This document shows positions 42,080 through 54,299 of a stretch of DNA of 64,000 nucleotides, in pieces (within the stretch, counting starts at the first letter, position 1; the number at the start of each line of letters is the position of its first letter). The DNA lies in the NCBI RefSeq assembly GCF_001261775.1, contig NZ_LN868535.1:418148-482147 (forward strand), read 5' to 3'. Under the pieces are notes generated by a model that was not told where the DNA came from, ran no database searches, and saw only the letters and a list, made by a program, of their open reading frames with translations. The DNA comes from Anaeromassilibacillus senegalensis (lineage in GTDB: Bacteria; Bacillota; Clostridia; Oscillospirales; Acutalibacteraceae). The position numbers and the translations under genes were made by a program.

Positions 42080-43411
42080 TTAACTTGCCTCCGGAATGGA
42101 ACGAGCAATCCATTTGCCGCTGTGGAAGCGCCACGCAAACAGCGCGGCCCGGAACGCCCAATCGATAAACATGGCGATCCAGACGCCCATCACGCCCCAA
42201 CCGCATACCAAAACCAGCACGTAACTCATGCCGATGCGGAACGCCCACATCGAGAAGATCGAGGTCAGCATGGTGAATTTGACATCTGTTGCCGCGCGAA
42301 GCGTATTGGGAAGCGCGAAGGAGATCGGCCAGACCAACATAGCCACGCTGTGTACAAGGATAAGCTGTTCCGCAATGGACGCCGCCTCCGGAGACAGATT
42401 ATAAATGCTGACAAGCGGCCCGGCGAGCAGGGAGAGCAGAACGGCCAGCGCCGCCAGGATGAGATAGTTAAATTTGATCAGGCTTTTTGTGTATTGCCTT
42501 GCCTGTTCATATTCGCCCGCGCCGACACATTGTCCGATCACCGTAACCATTCCCAGTCCGATGGCAGTCCCCGGCAGATACTCAAAGTTGACCAGGTTGC
42601 CCGCGACGGCAAAACCCGCGATAGACGCGGTTCCAAGCGTGGCGACAAGACTCTGCACCAGGATTTTCCCCAGCTGAAACATGCTGTTTTCCATCCCGGC
42701 GGGAACACCGATCCTGAGAATGTTTCGAATCATGGTAGGATGAACGCCCAGACGCAGTTTCCGGTCGATATGGATCACATTGTTTTCATTCCGGACGATC
42801 ACCAACATGATGATCGCGGCAGTTGCCCGGGAAATCACCGTTGGGATTCCCACGCCTTCGACGCCCATGTGCAGACCGAACACACAGATGGCGTTGCCCG
42901 CAATATTGATGCCGTTCATGCAGAGGGAGGTTTTCATGGATACCTTGGAATTGCCCATGGAACGGTATAGCGCTGCACAGGAATTATAGACTGCAAGAAA
43001 GGGATACGACAGCGCCGACAGGAAAAAGTAAATCTCCGCGTTCTGCATGACGTCCGGCGCGATATTGCCAAAGATCAGGCGGAGCAGCGGTTTACTTCCG
43101 ATCAGCGCAACCGCCATGATGACAACGGAGAGCAAAACCGTGGACAGCAGGAGCTGGTTGGCGGCAACACATGCCTGTTTGGGTTCTTTCCGTCCCAGAT
43201 ACTGCGAACAGACCACTGCACCGCCCGTCGCCAGCGCAGCGAGCAGCTGAATGATCAGCAAACTGATGGAATCCACCAGAGAGACGCCGGAAACCGCCGC
43301 TTCTCCCACTGCCGCGACCATCACAACGTCGGCCATACCGACCAGTACCGCCAGAACCTGCTCGATGATCAATGGGACCAGAAGCCGGGATAAATCTCTT
43401 CTTGAGAACAT
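42080..43411 (-). CDS. MATE-family efflux transporter
   Basis: 443 residues with 12 predicted membrane spans in two homologous halves, the usual MATE length. Family motifs include VLVGMADVVMVAAVGEAAVSGVSLVDSI, LATGGAVVCSQYLGRKEPKQA and, in the second half, FAVAGNLVNFEYLPGTAIGLGMVTVIGQCVGAGEYEQARQYTKS. MATE proteins export cationic drugs or metabolites with Na+ or H+. There is no adjacent regulator; the next gene downstream on this strand is the small coiled-coil protein. Confidence 0.92.
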   Translation of the reverse strand: MFSRRDLSRLLVPLIIEQVLAVLVGMADVVMVAAVGEAAVSGVSLVDSISLLIIQLLAALATGGAVVCSQYLGRKEPKQACVAANQLLLSTVLLSVVIMAVALIGSKPLLRLIFGNIAPDVMQNAEIYFFLSALSYPFLAVYNSCAALYRSMGNSKVSMKTSLCMNGINIAGNAICVFGLHMGVEGVGIPTVISRATAAIIMLVIVRNENNVIHIDRKLRLGVHPTMIRNILRIGVPAGMENSMFQLGKILVQSLVATLGTASIAGFAVAGNLVNFEYLPGTAIGLGMVTVIGQCVGAGEYEQARQYTKSLIKFNYLILAALAVLLSLLAGPLVSIYNLSPEAASIAEQLILVHSVAMLVWPISFALPNTLRAATDVKFTMLTSIFSMWAFRIGMSYVLVLVCGWGVMGVWIAMFIDWAFRAALFAWRFHSGKWIARSIPEAS

Positions 43412-43504
43412 CGTTTCACCCGCATTTCAAAATAGGCAGGTTCCCTTTGTCGGAATCTGTCGTTGTTTTTCAGGAGACTATTATAGAACAAGCGGCAGAT
43501 AAAT

Positions 43505-43745
43505 GCAATTCTAAGGCCTTCGGTCGGTACGTGCCTACGGCGAGGATCATTTTTACCTCACGGGCAATTCTTAAAATATGTCTTTCTCTGTTTCCGAAAA
43601 GCAGGGATGGTCGTTTGGAACATTGAGTGAAGCTTTAGACTTAATCGAGCATTCTGACCAGAGATCCTCTTCCTGAGAAGAACAAGTGGAAACGAGTGAT
43701 AACGATCTTTACGGATATTTTGTACTATCGGGTGATTTCCGGGGC
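43505..43745 (+). repeat. Degenerate fragment of the dispersed repeat, copy 3
   Basis: GTGCCTACGGCGAGGATCATTTTTACCTCACGGGCAA, then the CTTCCTGAGAAGAACAAGTGGAAACGAGTGAT unit, diverged from the other copies (AATCGAGCATTCTGACC instead of AAGCGAGCGTCC). The rest of 43412-43952 shows no gene. Confidence 0.6.
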
Positions 43746-43952
43746 CGTTGCAGAATACAAGCTGTAACGCGCCCGTCACACAAAGTGTTATTTTAGCTTA
43801 CAAAAATATAGGGGAACGAGCGGGACATATCCCCGGGACTATCTATCTGACAGGTAACGGATGAAATATGTTTGTCTACATGAATCCATAACAAAACGGC
43901 GGTCTGAATAAATCCAGCCGCCGTTTACTGTCTGTTTATTTTTACATGTATT

Positions 43953-44297
43953 TTATCGAACCGGTATGTAGTCAACCTGGGAATCTTCGTCCGTCGCTTC
44001 CAGTTTGAAAATGACAGGACGAAGGCCGTCGTTGCAGCTGCAAATCGCAACGCCTGGCTTCCGGATCCAATCGCCGTAATAGAACAGTTCCTTGTCGGCG
44101 CCGTGCGACAGGGCAAATACATACTGATAGATCGCCTTCCACGCCTCGTCGCAGAAACCGTCCGGCTTGGCATATTCGGCATAAAACACTTGACCCTTCA
44201 TCAACATAGGGCAGGCAGTCAAGCCTTCCGCGCCGTATTCTTTCGCCAGCTCCCGGTCCAGCGTCGTTTTCAATACGGTGATTTTTACTTTTTTCAC
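43953..44297 (-). CDS. TIGR04076-family protein, longer paralogue
   Basis: 114 residues from GTG 44297 with GGAAGTG 8 bases upstream; the longer frame enters a non-conserved segment. VKKVKITVLKTTLDRELAKEYGAEGLTACPMLMKGQVFYAEYAKPDGFCDEAWKAIYQYVFALSHGADKELFYYGDWIRKPGVAICSCNDGLRPVIFKLE is the typical TIGR04076 pattern: KKVKITVL start, a CP motif, GFC.EAW..IY..V..L..G, and a C-terminal CxCNDGLRPVIF. Function unknown. Lone gene. Confidence 0.8.
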   Translation of the reverse strand: MKKVKITVLKTTLDRELAKEYGAEGLTACPMLMKGQVFYAEYAKPDGFCDEAWKAIYQYVFALSHGADKELFYYGDWIRKPGVAICSCNDGLRPVIFKLEATDEDSQVDYIPVR

Positions 44298-44701
44298 CAA
44301 GCCCACTTCCTTTTTGATTAAAACACCATTGCCATTCGCATATCCTAACGAAGAAATAAAAATCCGGGCTACACTGATTATCACTGTACAAATAAAGCAA
44401 AGGCAGGTTATCACCCTCACACTCCGTAATAACTAACCTGTTTTATACAAATAGTTTTTATAATTCGAGGTTTTATAGCGCTGAGAAGAAAGTAAACTAT
44501 CCTTTCTCACTCCGCTTGATATGAAATATAAGACCATTGGATTCCGTCCATATTTACCGATTCTACAGAATATCTGTCCAATTTAGCAATTGGCATTTAT
44601 ATCTGCTAGCTGCTTTAAAAATAACAACACACCAAATATACCGTCGATTATGCGCGAAACAGGGGGATTTTTGTTATAAACACCGCTGATTATACAGACC
44701 G
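44298..44701. other. Intergenic region with no feature found
   Basis: 404 bases, AT-rich. No start with a ribosome site and no strong hairpin. Confidence 0.4.
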
Positions 44702-45247
44702 TTAAAGCTTTCCCTCCGCCACAAGGCGGGCAGTCTTTAAAATCAGCACCTGGGTCTTGGCGTCGGCAATCTCGTTGTTCATAACCATTTCCACCGCCTT
44801 GTCAAGCGGAATACGCTCGACTTCCAGAAACTCATCCTCGTCAAAGTGCGTTTCGCCGAAGCCGGTCACGCGGCAGGCATACAGATGAATAATCTCGTCA
44901 CAATAACCGGGCGTGGGGTAGAGCTTTCCCAAACTGAGGTATTGCTCCGCTGTCGTTCCGGTTTCTTCTTTTTGCTCGCGCTTACCCGCCTCCAGCGGGT
45001 CTTCGCCGCGTTCCAGCTTGCCCGCGGGCGTTTCCAACACGACCTGTGCATAGGGATACCGGTACTGGCGGACAAACAGCAGTTCATTTTGATCGGTCAG
45101 CGCCGCAATGCTCACGCCGCCCGGGTGGGACACAACCTCGCGCTTTGCTTTCGCGCCGTTTTCCAGCTCCACGTCATCCACAAACATGTCGATGATGCGG
45201 CCCCGGTAAATCTCCGTACGGCCCAGCTTTTTTTCCGTCAGTTTCAT
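44702..45247 (-). CDS. Nudix hydrolase, ADP-ribose pyrophosphatase-like
   Basis: 181 residues from ATG 45247 (GAGAGGAAGG upstream). The Nudix box is complete: G-x5-E-x7-RE-xx-EE-x-G in GKLERGEDPLEAGKREQKEETGTT. The N-terminus KKLGRTEIYRGRIIDMFVDDVELENGAKAKREVVSHPGGVSIAAL and later SLGKLYPTPGYCDEIIHLYACRV place it with the NudF/ADP-ribose pyrophosphatase group, which splits ADP-ribose into AMP and ribose 5-phosphate. Upstream frames are part of the dispersed repeat. Lone gene. Confidence 0.9.
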   Translation of the reverse strand: MKLTEKKLGRTEIYRGRIIDMFVDDVELENGAKAKREVVSHPGGVSIAALTDQNELLFVRQYRYPYAQVVLETPAGKLERGEDPLEAGKREQKEETGTTAEQYLSLGKLYPTPGYCDEIIHLYACRVTGFGETHFDEDEFLEVERIPLDKAVEMVMNNEIADAKTQVLILKTARLVAEGKL

Positions 45248-45349
45248 AAAATCGGCCTTCCTCTCTCTACGATTCGTATAAAAATCACCCGGATTTTCCG
45301 GTTGTAAATTGACATATTCAGCATTCGGTTGAAAACTCTGTGGATAATA

Positions 45350-46225
45350 CTGAAAGTTGACCTGCGGTCGGCACGCGCCTACGGCGATGGTCGTTTGGAG
45401 CATCGAGCGAGGCTTTAGCCTCAAGCGAGCGTCCCCACCGGAGGTGCCGCCCGGCATGAGGGCAACCAGCGGTTTTCTCCCGCTTTTGTAAAAGCGCAAA
45501 AAGGTATAAGATTGCACATGCAATTAATTTGCTTGTTTCATGTAAAGTGTTTTTAATTCTTCTTTTTTAATACAAGGTTGCTACGCAACAACATTTACTG
45601 TAATTGTGTTATGGAATAAAAGCTTTAAAAGTAAAATTTTTAAAAGAAATGTTGCTTGTCCAATAAATTCTCTTTTGTTTTCTTAAAGTGAAGGAACCCG
45701 TTGTTTTCGCAATGTGAAAATTTACTTTTGCTTGTTTAAAACAAAGAATCTCATTGTTTTTAAAGATAAAAATTTGTTTTATTTTTTTAAAGTAAACAAT
45801 CTTTGCTGTCGCTTTTCAAAGCGACGTACACCCCCGGCGAAAGCCGGAGAACCAAAGAAAAGCCGGGGAACCAAAGAAAAGCCCCAGAGGCAGCACCCTG
45901 CCTCATAAAGGACCCTATCACTCGTTCCCACTCGCTCTTCTCAGAAAGAGAGTTCCGCTCCTTGCGAGGAGCGGCAAAGGGCGCCGCCCTTTGATCCCGC
46001 CGCTTTTTAGAAAAGCGGAAAAACATGTTTGGGCCATTACCTATAAGGTAAAAAATGATCCTCGCCGTAGGCGCGAGCCGACCGCAGGTCCCACCTTTTA
46101 GAAAGGTGGGGAAACAGGTTTTAATCATTACCTGTCAGGTAAAAAATGATCCTCGCCGCAGGCGCGTGCCGACCGCAGGTCCCACCTTTCAGAAAAGTGG
46201 GAAAACACAGTTTATTCGTAAGCAC
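45350..46225 (-). repeat. Dispersed hairpin-chain repeat, copy 4
   Basis: Reverse orientation. The head is at about 45800-46225, with a duplicated ACCTGCGGTC/ATTACCTGTCAGGTAA unit at 46040-46110 and 46130-46190; the AT-rich middle is 45490-45790; then AAACCGCTGGTTGCC, GCCGGGCGGCACCTCCGG, GCTCGCTTGAGG... The long GC-rich tail is missing, so this copy is truncated. No gene in 45248-46240. Confidence 0.75.
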
Positions 46226-46240
46226 AAACTGTTTGTAAAC

Positions 46241-46891
46241 TCAACCTGCAAAATCATACGAATACCCAGGTTCCACCTGATACAATTCCTCATAAAGCTT
46301 CGCGGCACGGCTGCGGTAATAATCCATCACGCGGCTGGACGCGTCCACCTGCGCCATGGTGCCGCCAACGGCGGCGGCCTCCTCCTCGATCTCTTGAAGC
46401 GCTGCTTCCGTGCCGTCGCTCCATGCCTTCTGCTCCGCTTTCAGCGTCTCGCGGCGGTCAGCGGAGACCTTCTCCAGCAGCTTTTCATAGGCAGAGGACA
46501 CCTCTTTTTTCCAGATTTCCGCGTATTTGTCGGAAACCTCCACCATGTCGCGGTTGGAAATCGCGTTGTTGTTGTCCTTGATATAGGCCTTGTCAATGGG
46601 ATTATTGGCAAATTTCGTATCAAAATCCTTATTCTCCGTCTCCACCGGCAAAACCTGGCCCGGACTGCTTTCCGCCGGCTGGGAGGCGGGGGGAGTGGAG
46701 GAAACCGGCGCTCCCTCAGAGGATTCCCCTTCAACCGTTCCCTCGACACTGCTCGAGGGCGCGTCGCTGGAGGAAACCGGCAGCGCGGAGCTGTCCGGCG
46801 CCGGTTCCGGTTTCTGCTGATTGGTACAGCCCGCAAACAGGGACGCAGCGATACAAACCGCCAATAAAGAAACAAATAGACGTTTTTTCAT
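46241..46891 (-). CDS. Lipoprotein with LprI-like (DUF1311) domain
   Basis: 216 residues from ATG 46891 (AGGGGGC upstream; an in-frame TTG lies two codons earlier). Lipobox LFAGC with Cys near residue 22, then a Ser/Pro/Glu-rich linker (about 25-85) and a helical domain about 110-200: AYEKLLEKVSADRRETLKAEQKAWSDGTEAALQEIEEEAAAVGGTMAQVDASSRVMDYYRSRAAKLYEELY. This spacing of Leu, Gln-x-Trp and Arg resembles the LprI/DUF1311 fold (some members inhibit lysozyme). It probably sits on the outer face of the membrane. Last gene of the leftward replication arm, just beyond gyrA. Confidence 0.72.
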   Translation of the reverse strand: MKKRLFVSLLAVCIAASLFAGCTNQQKPEPAPDSSALPVSSSDAPSSSVEGTVEGESSEGAPVSSTPPASQPAESSPGQVLPVETENKDFDTKFANNPIDKAYIKDNNNAISNRDMVEVSDKYAEIWKKEVSSAYEKLLEKVSADRRETLKAEQKAWSDGTEAALQEIEEEAAAVGGTMAQVDASSRVMDYYRSRAAKLYEELYQVEPGYSYDFAG

Positions 46892-46904
46892 ACGCAAGCC
46901 CCCT

Positions 46905-49456
46905 TTATTCTTCTACAGGCGCGTCGGAAACGGCGGCTTCCTGTTCCATCTCTTCGGGCGTCAGCGCGCCGTCGGTGGCGTCGCCATCGTCTTCTGGAAG
47001 CTCATCCGCCTCGTCTTCGTCCTCCTCATGCGCGGTGCGGGCCAGCGTCACAACACGGCTGCTCTCGGTCAACCGCATGACGCGCACACCCTTGCTGGGC
47101 CTTGCGCATTCGCGGATCGAATTGGCGCGGATGCGGATAATCACGCCGTCGCTTGCAATCAGGATGATGTCGTCATCCAGGTCGACCACCTTGATGGCGG
47201 CGACATCCCCGTATTTTTCCACATGATAGTTGGTCAGTCCCTTGCCTCCGCGCGACTGGATGCGGTAATCGTCGATGGAAGACAGGCGGCCATAACCGGT
47301 CTCACTGACAGTCAGCACCAGCCCGCCCTCGCGCAGGATACTCATGCCGACGACGCAGTCGCCCTCCCGGAGCGTCAGCGCCTTCACGCCGCGCGCGGTG
47401 CGGCCCATGGCGCGCACATCCGTCTCACGGAAGCGGATTGCCATGCCCTTCTTTGTCGCGACCATCAGCTCGTCGCTGCCGTTGGTCAGGCGCACCCAGC
47501 AGAGCTCGTCGCCCTCGTCCAGATCGATGCCGATCACGCCGCCCTTGCGGGTGGTGTTGTACGCGGCAAGCGGCGTGCGCTTGATGATGCCGTTGCGCGT
47601 GACCATAACCAGATAGCTGTCCGCGTCGAACTGCGGCACGCGGATCATCGACGTGACGCGCTCGTCCGGCGAGATGGGCAGCAGGTTTGCGATGTTCATG
47701 CCCTTGCTGGTGCGGGAGCCCTCTGGCACCTCGTAGCACTTCAGGCGATAGACGCGGCCCAGGTCGCTGAAGAACATGACATAGTCGTGGCTGTTGATGA
47801 CGAACATCTCCGTCGCCACATCCTCCTCCCGGCGGGTCATGCCGGACACACCGCGCCCGCCGCGCCGCTGGGTGCGGTACGTGTCGGTCTTCTGGCGCTT
47901 GACGTAGCCGAAGTTCGTCAGCGTGAGAACGCACTCCTCCTCGGGAATCAGGTCTTCTATATCGACCTCGCCGCTGATGGCGGCGATTTCCGTACGGCGC
48001 TCGTCGTTGAACTTCTTTTTGACCTCCAGCGCTTCATCCTTGACGATTGCCAGCAGGCGGTCGCCGTTGCTCAAAATATCCTTCAAGTCCGCGATCTTTG
48101 CCAGCAGGGCGGTCAGCTCGTCCTCCAGCTTCTGGCGGTCCAAACCGGTCAGAGCGCCCAGCTGCATCTGTACGATGGCCTGCGTCTGTATGTCGTCCAG
48201 GCCGAAGCGCTCGGTCAGCCGCTGTCTGGCGTTGGAGCGGTCCTTGGACGACCGGATGATATTGATTACCTCGTCGATATTATCGACGGCAATTTTCAAG
48301 CCCTCCAGGATATGCGCGCGGTCCTCCGCCTTTTTCAGCTCAAACTGGGTGCGGCGGGTCACAACGCTCACCTGGAAGGTGATGTATTCGTCCAGAATCT
48401 GCTTGAGCGTCAGCGTCTTCGGCTCGCCGTTGACGATCGCCAGCATGATCACGCCGAACGTCGTCTGCATCTGCGTGAACGAATACAGCTTATTCAATAC
48501 GATCTGCGGGGACGCGTCGCGCTTGACAGTGATCACGATGCGCATGCCCTCGCGGTCGGAATGGTCTTCGATGTTGGAGATGCCGTCGAGGCGCTTCTCC
48601 TTGATCAGCGTGGCGATATTTTCAATCAGCCGCGCCTTGTTGACCTGGTACGGCAGTTCGGTCACAATGATGTGATAGCGGCCGTTCTTTTCCTCTTCAA
48701 TTTCCGCGCGGGCGCGCACGGTGATGCGGCCGCGGCCCGTCGGCCCGTCGCGTAGGCGGCGCGGATCCCCGCACGGCCCATGATGATCGCGCCGGTGGGG
48801 AAGTCCGGACCCTTGATATGCTGCATCAGGTCGTCCAGAGTCGCGTCGGGGTTGTCGATCAGACAGCACATGCCGTCGATGACTTCGCCCATGTTGTGCG
48901 GCGGGATATTCGTCGCCATGCCGACCGCGATCCCTGTGGAACCGTTGACCAGCAGGTTCGGGAAATGGCTGGGCAGGACGGCGGGCTCCTTCAGACGGTC
49001 GTCGTAGTTCGGCATGAAATCGACGGTATCCTTGTCGATATCCTGTAACATCTCCACGGCAATGTGACTCATGCGGCTCTCCGTATAACGATAGGCCGCA
49101 GGGGGGTCACCGTCGATGGAACCGAAGTTTCCATGCCCGTCCACCAGCATATAGCGCATGGAGAAATCCTGCGCCAGACGGACCAATGCGTCATATACGG
49201 ACGCGTCGCCGTGCGGGTGGTAACGTCCCAGAACGGAACCGACGGTATCCGCGCATTTGCGGTACGCCTTGTCCGGGGATAAGTTGTTCTCATACATCGT
49301 ATAGAGGATTCTTCTGTGTACCGGCTTCAGACCGTCGCGCACGTCCGGCAGGGCGCGGGACACGATGACGGACATGGAGTAGTCCAGAAAAGATTTTTTC
49401 ATTTCCTTTTCCAGGTCCACGTTGATAATCCGGTTATTTTCCTGCATTTCTTCCAT
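46905..49456 (-). CDS. gyrA: DNA gyrase subunit A, frame broken by an 8-bp duplication
   Basis: The breakage-reunion part ([54 protein letters not shown], active-site Tyr in [12 protein letters not shown]) is in one frame to about codon 240. The C-terminal part with the GyrA box TQRRGGRG and beta-pinwheel repeats is in another. The break is GCCCGTCG repeated twice at 48735-48742 and 48743-48750. With one copy removed the protein reads [28 protein letters not shown] and would be 847 residues, the normal length. The GyrA box marks it as gyrase rather than topoisomerase IV. Gyrase introduces negative supercoils and is essential, so the duplication is either an assembly error or needs explaining. 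Last gene of the dnaA-gyrA arm. Confidence 0.93.
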
Positions 49457-49509
49457 TTAGAAACCAACCCTTTCCTGCGGGGAACAACCCTCCGCTTTGA
49501 TGGATGCTT

Positions 49510-50055
49510 TTATCGTACGAATTTTTCCTGTAAGCTTTCCTGTAGCAACCGGTGCAGCGTCTCGCAGTCTTCACCGGACAACGCGCGTTTGGGAATATAC
49601 CGGGACTCCCACGGCCCCAAACGCAGTAAAAAGAGGTTTTTGTCCTCATACGCGCCATACAGCAGCGCATAGGGGAGCGCGGCCTCATACCGGTCCGACC
49701 GGATTTCCGCACGGTCCTCATAGAACAGCAGCGTTTGCGCGGTCATTCGTTCCTGCGCGCGGTCGAAAAACGACTGCGCCCTGCTTCGCACAAACAACGG
49801 CTGGATTGCATCGTGATAAAACCCCACGGCAAGCCCCGCCAGCACCAGCAGGGAACACAACAGGGTATTGTAGGGGTCTCCCAACCCGAAAAACAGGCAA
49901 AGGACGAATCCGGTAACAACCATCAGGAACCCGACGGCGCGCAGCGCAAGCCGCTCTTTGGGACTTGCCGCCGCTTCGACCGCGGCAAGCTGATAATCTG
50001 CGTAATCCTGCTTTGTCGGCAGAAAGCTGACGGTCAATTGTGCATGTTCCTCCAA
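49510..50055 (-). CDS. YcxB-like membrane protein
   Basis: 181 residues; TTG start with AAGGAGG at a 7-base spacing. Two TM segments (about 38-58, 63-82) are followed by a YcxB-type cytosolic beta domain: AQTLLFYEDRAEIRSDRYEAALPYALLYGAYEDKNLFLLRLGPWESRYIPKRALSGEDCETLHRLLQESL. Function unknown. Related in layout to the proteins at 50069 and 51553. It is the gene just upstream of gyrA (53 bases) on the same strand. Confidence 0.75.
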   Translation of the reverse strand: MEEHAQLTVSFLPTKQDYADYQLAAVEAAASPKERLALRAVGFLMVVTGFVLCLFFGLGDPYNTLLCSLLVLAGLAVGFYHDAIQPLFVRSRAQSFFDRAQERMTAQTLLFYEDRAEIRSDRYEAALPYALLYGAYEDKNLFLLRLGPWESRYIPKRALSGEDCETLHRLLQESLQEKFVR

Positions 50056-50068
50056 CCGAATCCCTCCT

Positions 50069-50641
50069 TTACCGTTTTGATGTGACGCGGCGATACTTGG
50101 ACGCGAAGGTATTCTGCATATGCGCGGACACGGCCTCGCGCCGCTCCTCCGGAATATTTTTCTTTGCCAGAATCAGCAGATTGCGGTCCCATCCGCCCGC
50201 ACAGACAATATACTCCCGGTTTTCATAACAGGCGCAATAGTCGGTCCAATAAGCGCGGAGCTGTTCGACCTGCGATTCCGCCGCAACGCTGTCGCGGTAA
50301 ACGGAGATGGTCACCGACTCCGCCAACACATGGGTTTCACGAAAGACGGCGGCTTCATGCGCTTTTTTGCGTTTCGGCTGTGTAAAGAAAAAATACGCCG
50401 CCAACAGAAGCGCCAGCCCCGCAAAAACAAAAGGAATCCACGCGGTGGCATACTGGTTCAGATACGCGGGGACGGAAGACAGCGCCAGCGCCGCCGCCGT
50501 CAGACAGATCGCCGCACGGACGCCTTTTCGATTGATGACCGCGCGCATGGAATCGGCAAAGAGCGCCGCCTGCGCATATTCTTCTTCTGTCAGAGTTTGC
50601 TGAACAACGGCGATCGGTTCGCCTTCGTAGAAGGTTGGCAA
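50069..50641 (-). CDS. YcxB-related membrane protein
   Basis: 190 residues; TTG start with AAAGGAG about 11 bases upstream. Two TM segments (about 42-60, 66-87) then a basic loop (TQPKRKKAHEAAVF) and a YcxB-like domain with DRNLLILAKKNIPEERREAVSAHMQNTF. It is 13 bases upstream of the next YcxB-like gene, so co-transcribed. Upstream is dispersed repeat copy 5. Confidence 0.65.
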   Translation of the reverse strand: MPTFYEGEPIAVVQQTLTEEEYAQAALFADSMRAVINRKGVRAAICLTAAALALSSVPAYLNQYATAWIPFVFAGLALLLAAYFFFTQPKRKKAHEAAVFRETHVLAESVTISVYRDSVAAESQVEQLRAYWTDYCACYENREYIVCAGGWDRNLLILAKKNIPEERREAVSAHMQNTFASKYRRVTSKR

Positions 50642-50659
50642 AATGGCAGGACTCCTTTC

Positions 50660-51480
50660 CCTTTTGTAAAAAGTGGACCTCCGGTCGGGACGGTCCGGAC
50701 GTGTAACGTCTTTCGCGCCTCCGGCGGTTTTCCCAGCAAGTCTTTATAAAAAGATGATCTTTTATATCCCACTATACGGGGTATCCACACCTGAGATGGA
50801 ATCGCAGTGGCGGGACGGACGGGACAAGCTCCCGGGGTGTGTTTTACCTTACAGGTTATTTTTAAAATGTGTTTTTCCGCTTTTCTAAAAAGCGGCGGGA
50901 TCAAAGGGCAGCGCCCTTTGTCGTTCTCCGCAGAGAACGAAATTCTTGTTTCTGAGAAGAGCGAGTGGAAACGAGTGATATTGTTGTTTATGAGGCATGG
51001 TGCTGCCTCTGGGGCTTTTCTTTTTAGCCCCGGCTTTCGCCGGGGCTGTACGTCGCTTTGAAAAGCGACAGCAAAAACTTTTTATTTTTAAAAGTAAAAC
51101 AATTTTTATTTAGTAATTTTTAGAAAACTTGATTGCAGATGCAATCTTTAAATCTTATTTGCTTTTGCAAAAGCGGGAGAAAACCGCTGGTTTGCCCTCA
51201 TGTCGGGCGGGCACTTCCTTTCCGTCTTGTCGAAAAGGAAGCAAAGACCGCGAAAGGGGGGCGCGAGAGTGGGCTCCGGATGACTTCGACTCACGCCCCC
51301 CTTACAACCCCCGGTATCCCCATTGGGACGCTTTGCCCAGGGAGGGCGGCGTGCTCTTCATTGCCGTCGGCACTGGAGTTTTCTCCGCTTTATTGGGATG
51401 CTTTGCCAAGGGTCGGCTGGGTTGTTATTCTTTGACAGCAGGCTTCTATTGGGTAGAACCTATATGTTTTTATATTATTG
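50660..51480 (+). repeat. Dispersed hairpin-chain repeat, copy 5
   Basis: GGACCTCCGGTCGGGACGG and CGTGTAACGTCTTTCGC at about 50675, the head hairpins from about 50848 (TTTTACCTTACAGG) to 51110, then AT-rich DNA shorter than in copies 2 and 6, AAACCGCTGG and the GC-rich tail with AAAGGGGGGCGCGAGAG...CTCACGCCCCCCTTAC at about 51255-51305. The tail is diverged. No gene in 50642-51552. Confidence 0.75.
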
Positions 51481-51552
51481 GGCTTTATGAGAAAACCGCC
51501 GCAGATGCGAATGACCTTGTTATATCCCGCGCTGTGCGGAGGGGGTTTTTAT

Positions 51553-52236
51553 TTACTCTTTACTCCGGGATGTTCCCGCCTGAATAATCGCTTCGATTTC
51601 CGGCAGGATATCGGGTTCCACACAGCGCATGGGGAGGATCACCATATCGTCGCCCTTAAAATAGACAACGAGATTTTGCTGGATTACCGCGCTGCGGCAG
51701 GAGCCGTCCAGCGGGATTTTCCATTTGCGTTCGCCGCGGCCCATTACAATTTCGTCGGGGTAGACCTCCATGCAAACCTCTTTGTCATCGGCATTGCGTT
51801 TGGCATCCTGTTTGATGCGGATTCCCGGCAGGAAAATCATGATAAAGATAAACGCCGCGCAGACCGTGGCAAAAAACAGGTTATCCGGCTGGCGGTACAG
51901 GAAGAAGGATACCAGAAAAAACAGCAGCAGGGCAGAAAAGATGCAAAGTTCGACCGCTGTGCGGCGCTTCCGCTTTTGGTCGTATTGCGTCTCCTTCATG
52001 CAGGCGTAAATTTCTTCCTCGCGGAGTATGTACGAAAATTTAAAGCCGGTCACCGTGTCTTTATATTCCTGGTCGGCGCCATCCGCCACCAGCTCGGCTT
52101 CGCTTCCGTCCCACTCCACAGGTTCTTCCTGTTCTTCTTCCGGCTCCGCGGGGTACCCTTCGGACGCGGGGGACGGGTCCCCCTGCCGTTCCGGAGGCTG
52201 CCCGGCCTCCTCGTTTTCCTTTTCAAATGGTTTCAT
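51553..52236 (-). CDS. YcxB-like membrane protein with acidic N-terminus
   Basis: 227 residues from ATG 52236 (GAAGGAG upstream). Residues about 1-60 are rich in Glu, Pro and Gln; two TM segments (about 91-113, 117-138) follow, then a YcxB-type beta domain (VCMEVYPDEIVMGRGERKWKIPLDGSCRSAVIQQNLVVYFKGDDMVILPMRCVEPDILPEIEAII). The third such protein in the gyrase neighbourhood. It starts 47 bases after gyrB and is probably co-transcribed with it. Confidence 0.72.
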   Translation of the reverse strand: MKPFEKENEEAGQPPERQGDPSPASEGYPAEPEEEQEEPVEWDGSEAELVADGADQEYKDTVTGFKFSYILREEEIYACMKETQYDQKRKRRTAVELCIFSALLLFFLVSFFLYRQPDNLFFATVCAAFIFIMIFLPGIRIKQDAKRNADDKEVCMEVYPDEIVMGRGERKWKIPLDGSCRSAVIQQNLVVYFKGDDMVILPMRCVEPDILPEIEAIIQAGTSRSKE

Positions 52237-52283
52237 TTGGCTGTTTCGCTCCTTCAATCTTGTAAAAGGTATTTCCACAATCG

Positions 52284-54242
<1,959 letters not shown>

Positions 54243-54299
54243 TCAAATGTTACTCCATTCATCGGCGGAAACAGGTGGTTTTCGCCGTCCTTCCATTCG

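Noticed and set aside
45787-46128. ORFs inside the dispersed repeats (also near 3.3, 51.1, 56.5, 57.0 and 59.5 kb)
   Set aside because: The frames are not conserved between copies and consist of hairpin arms; differences between copies include frame-changing indels.
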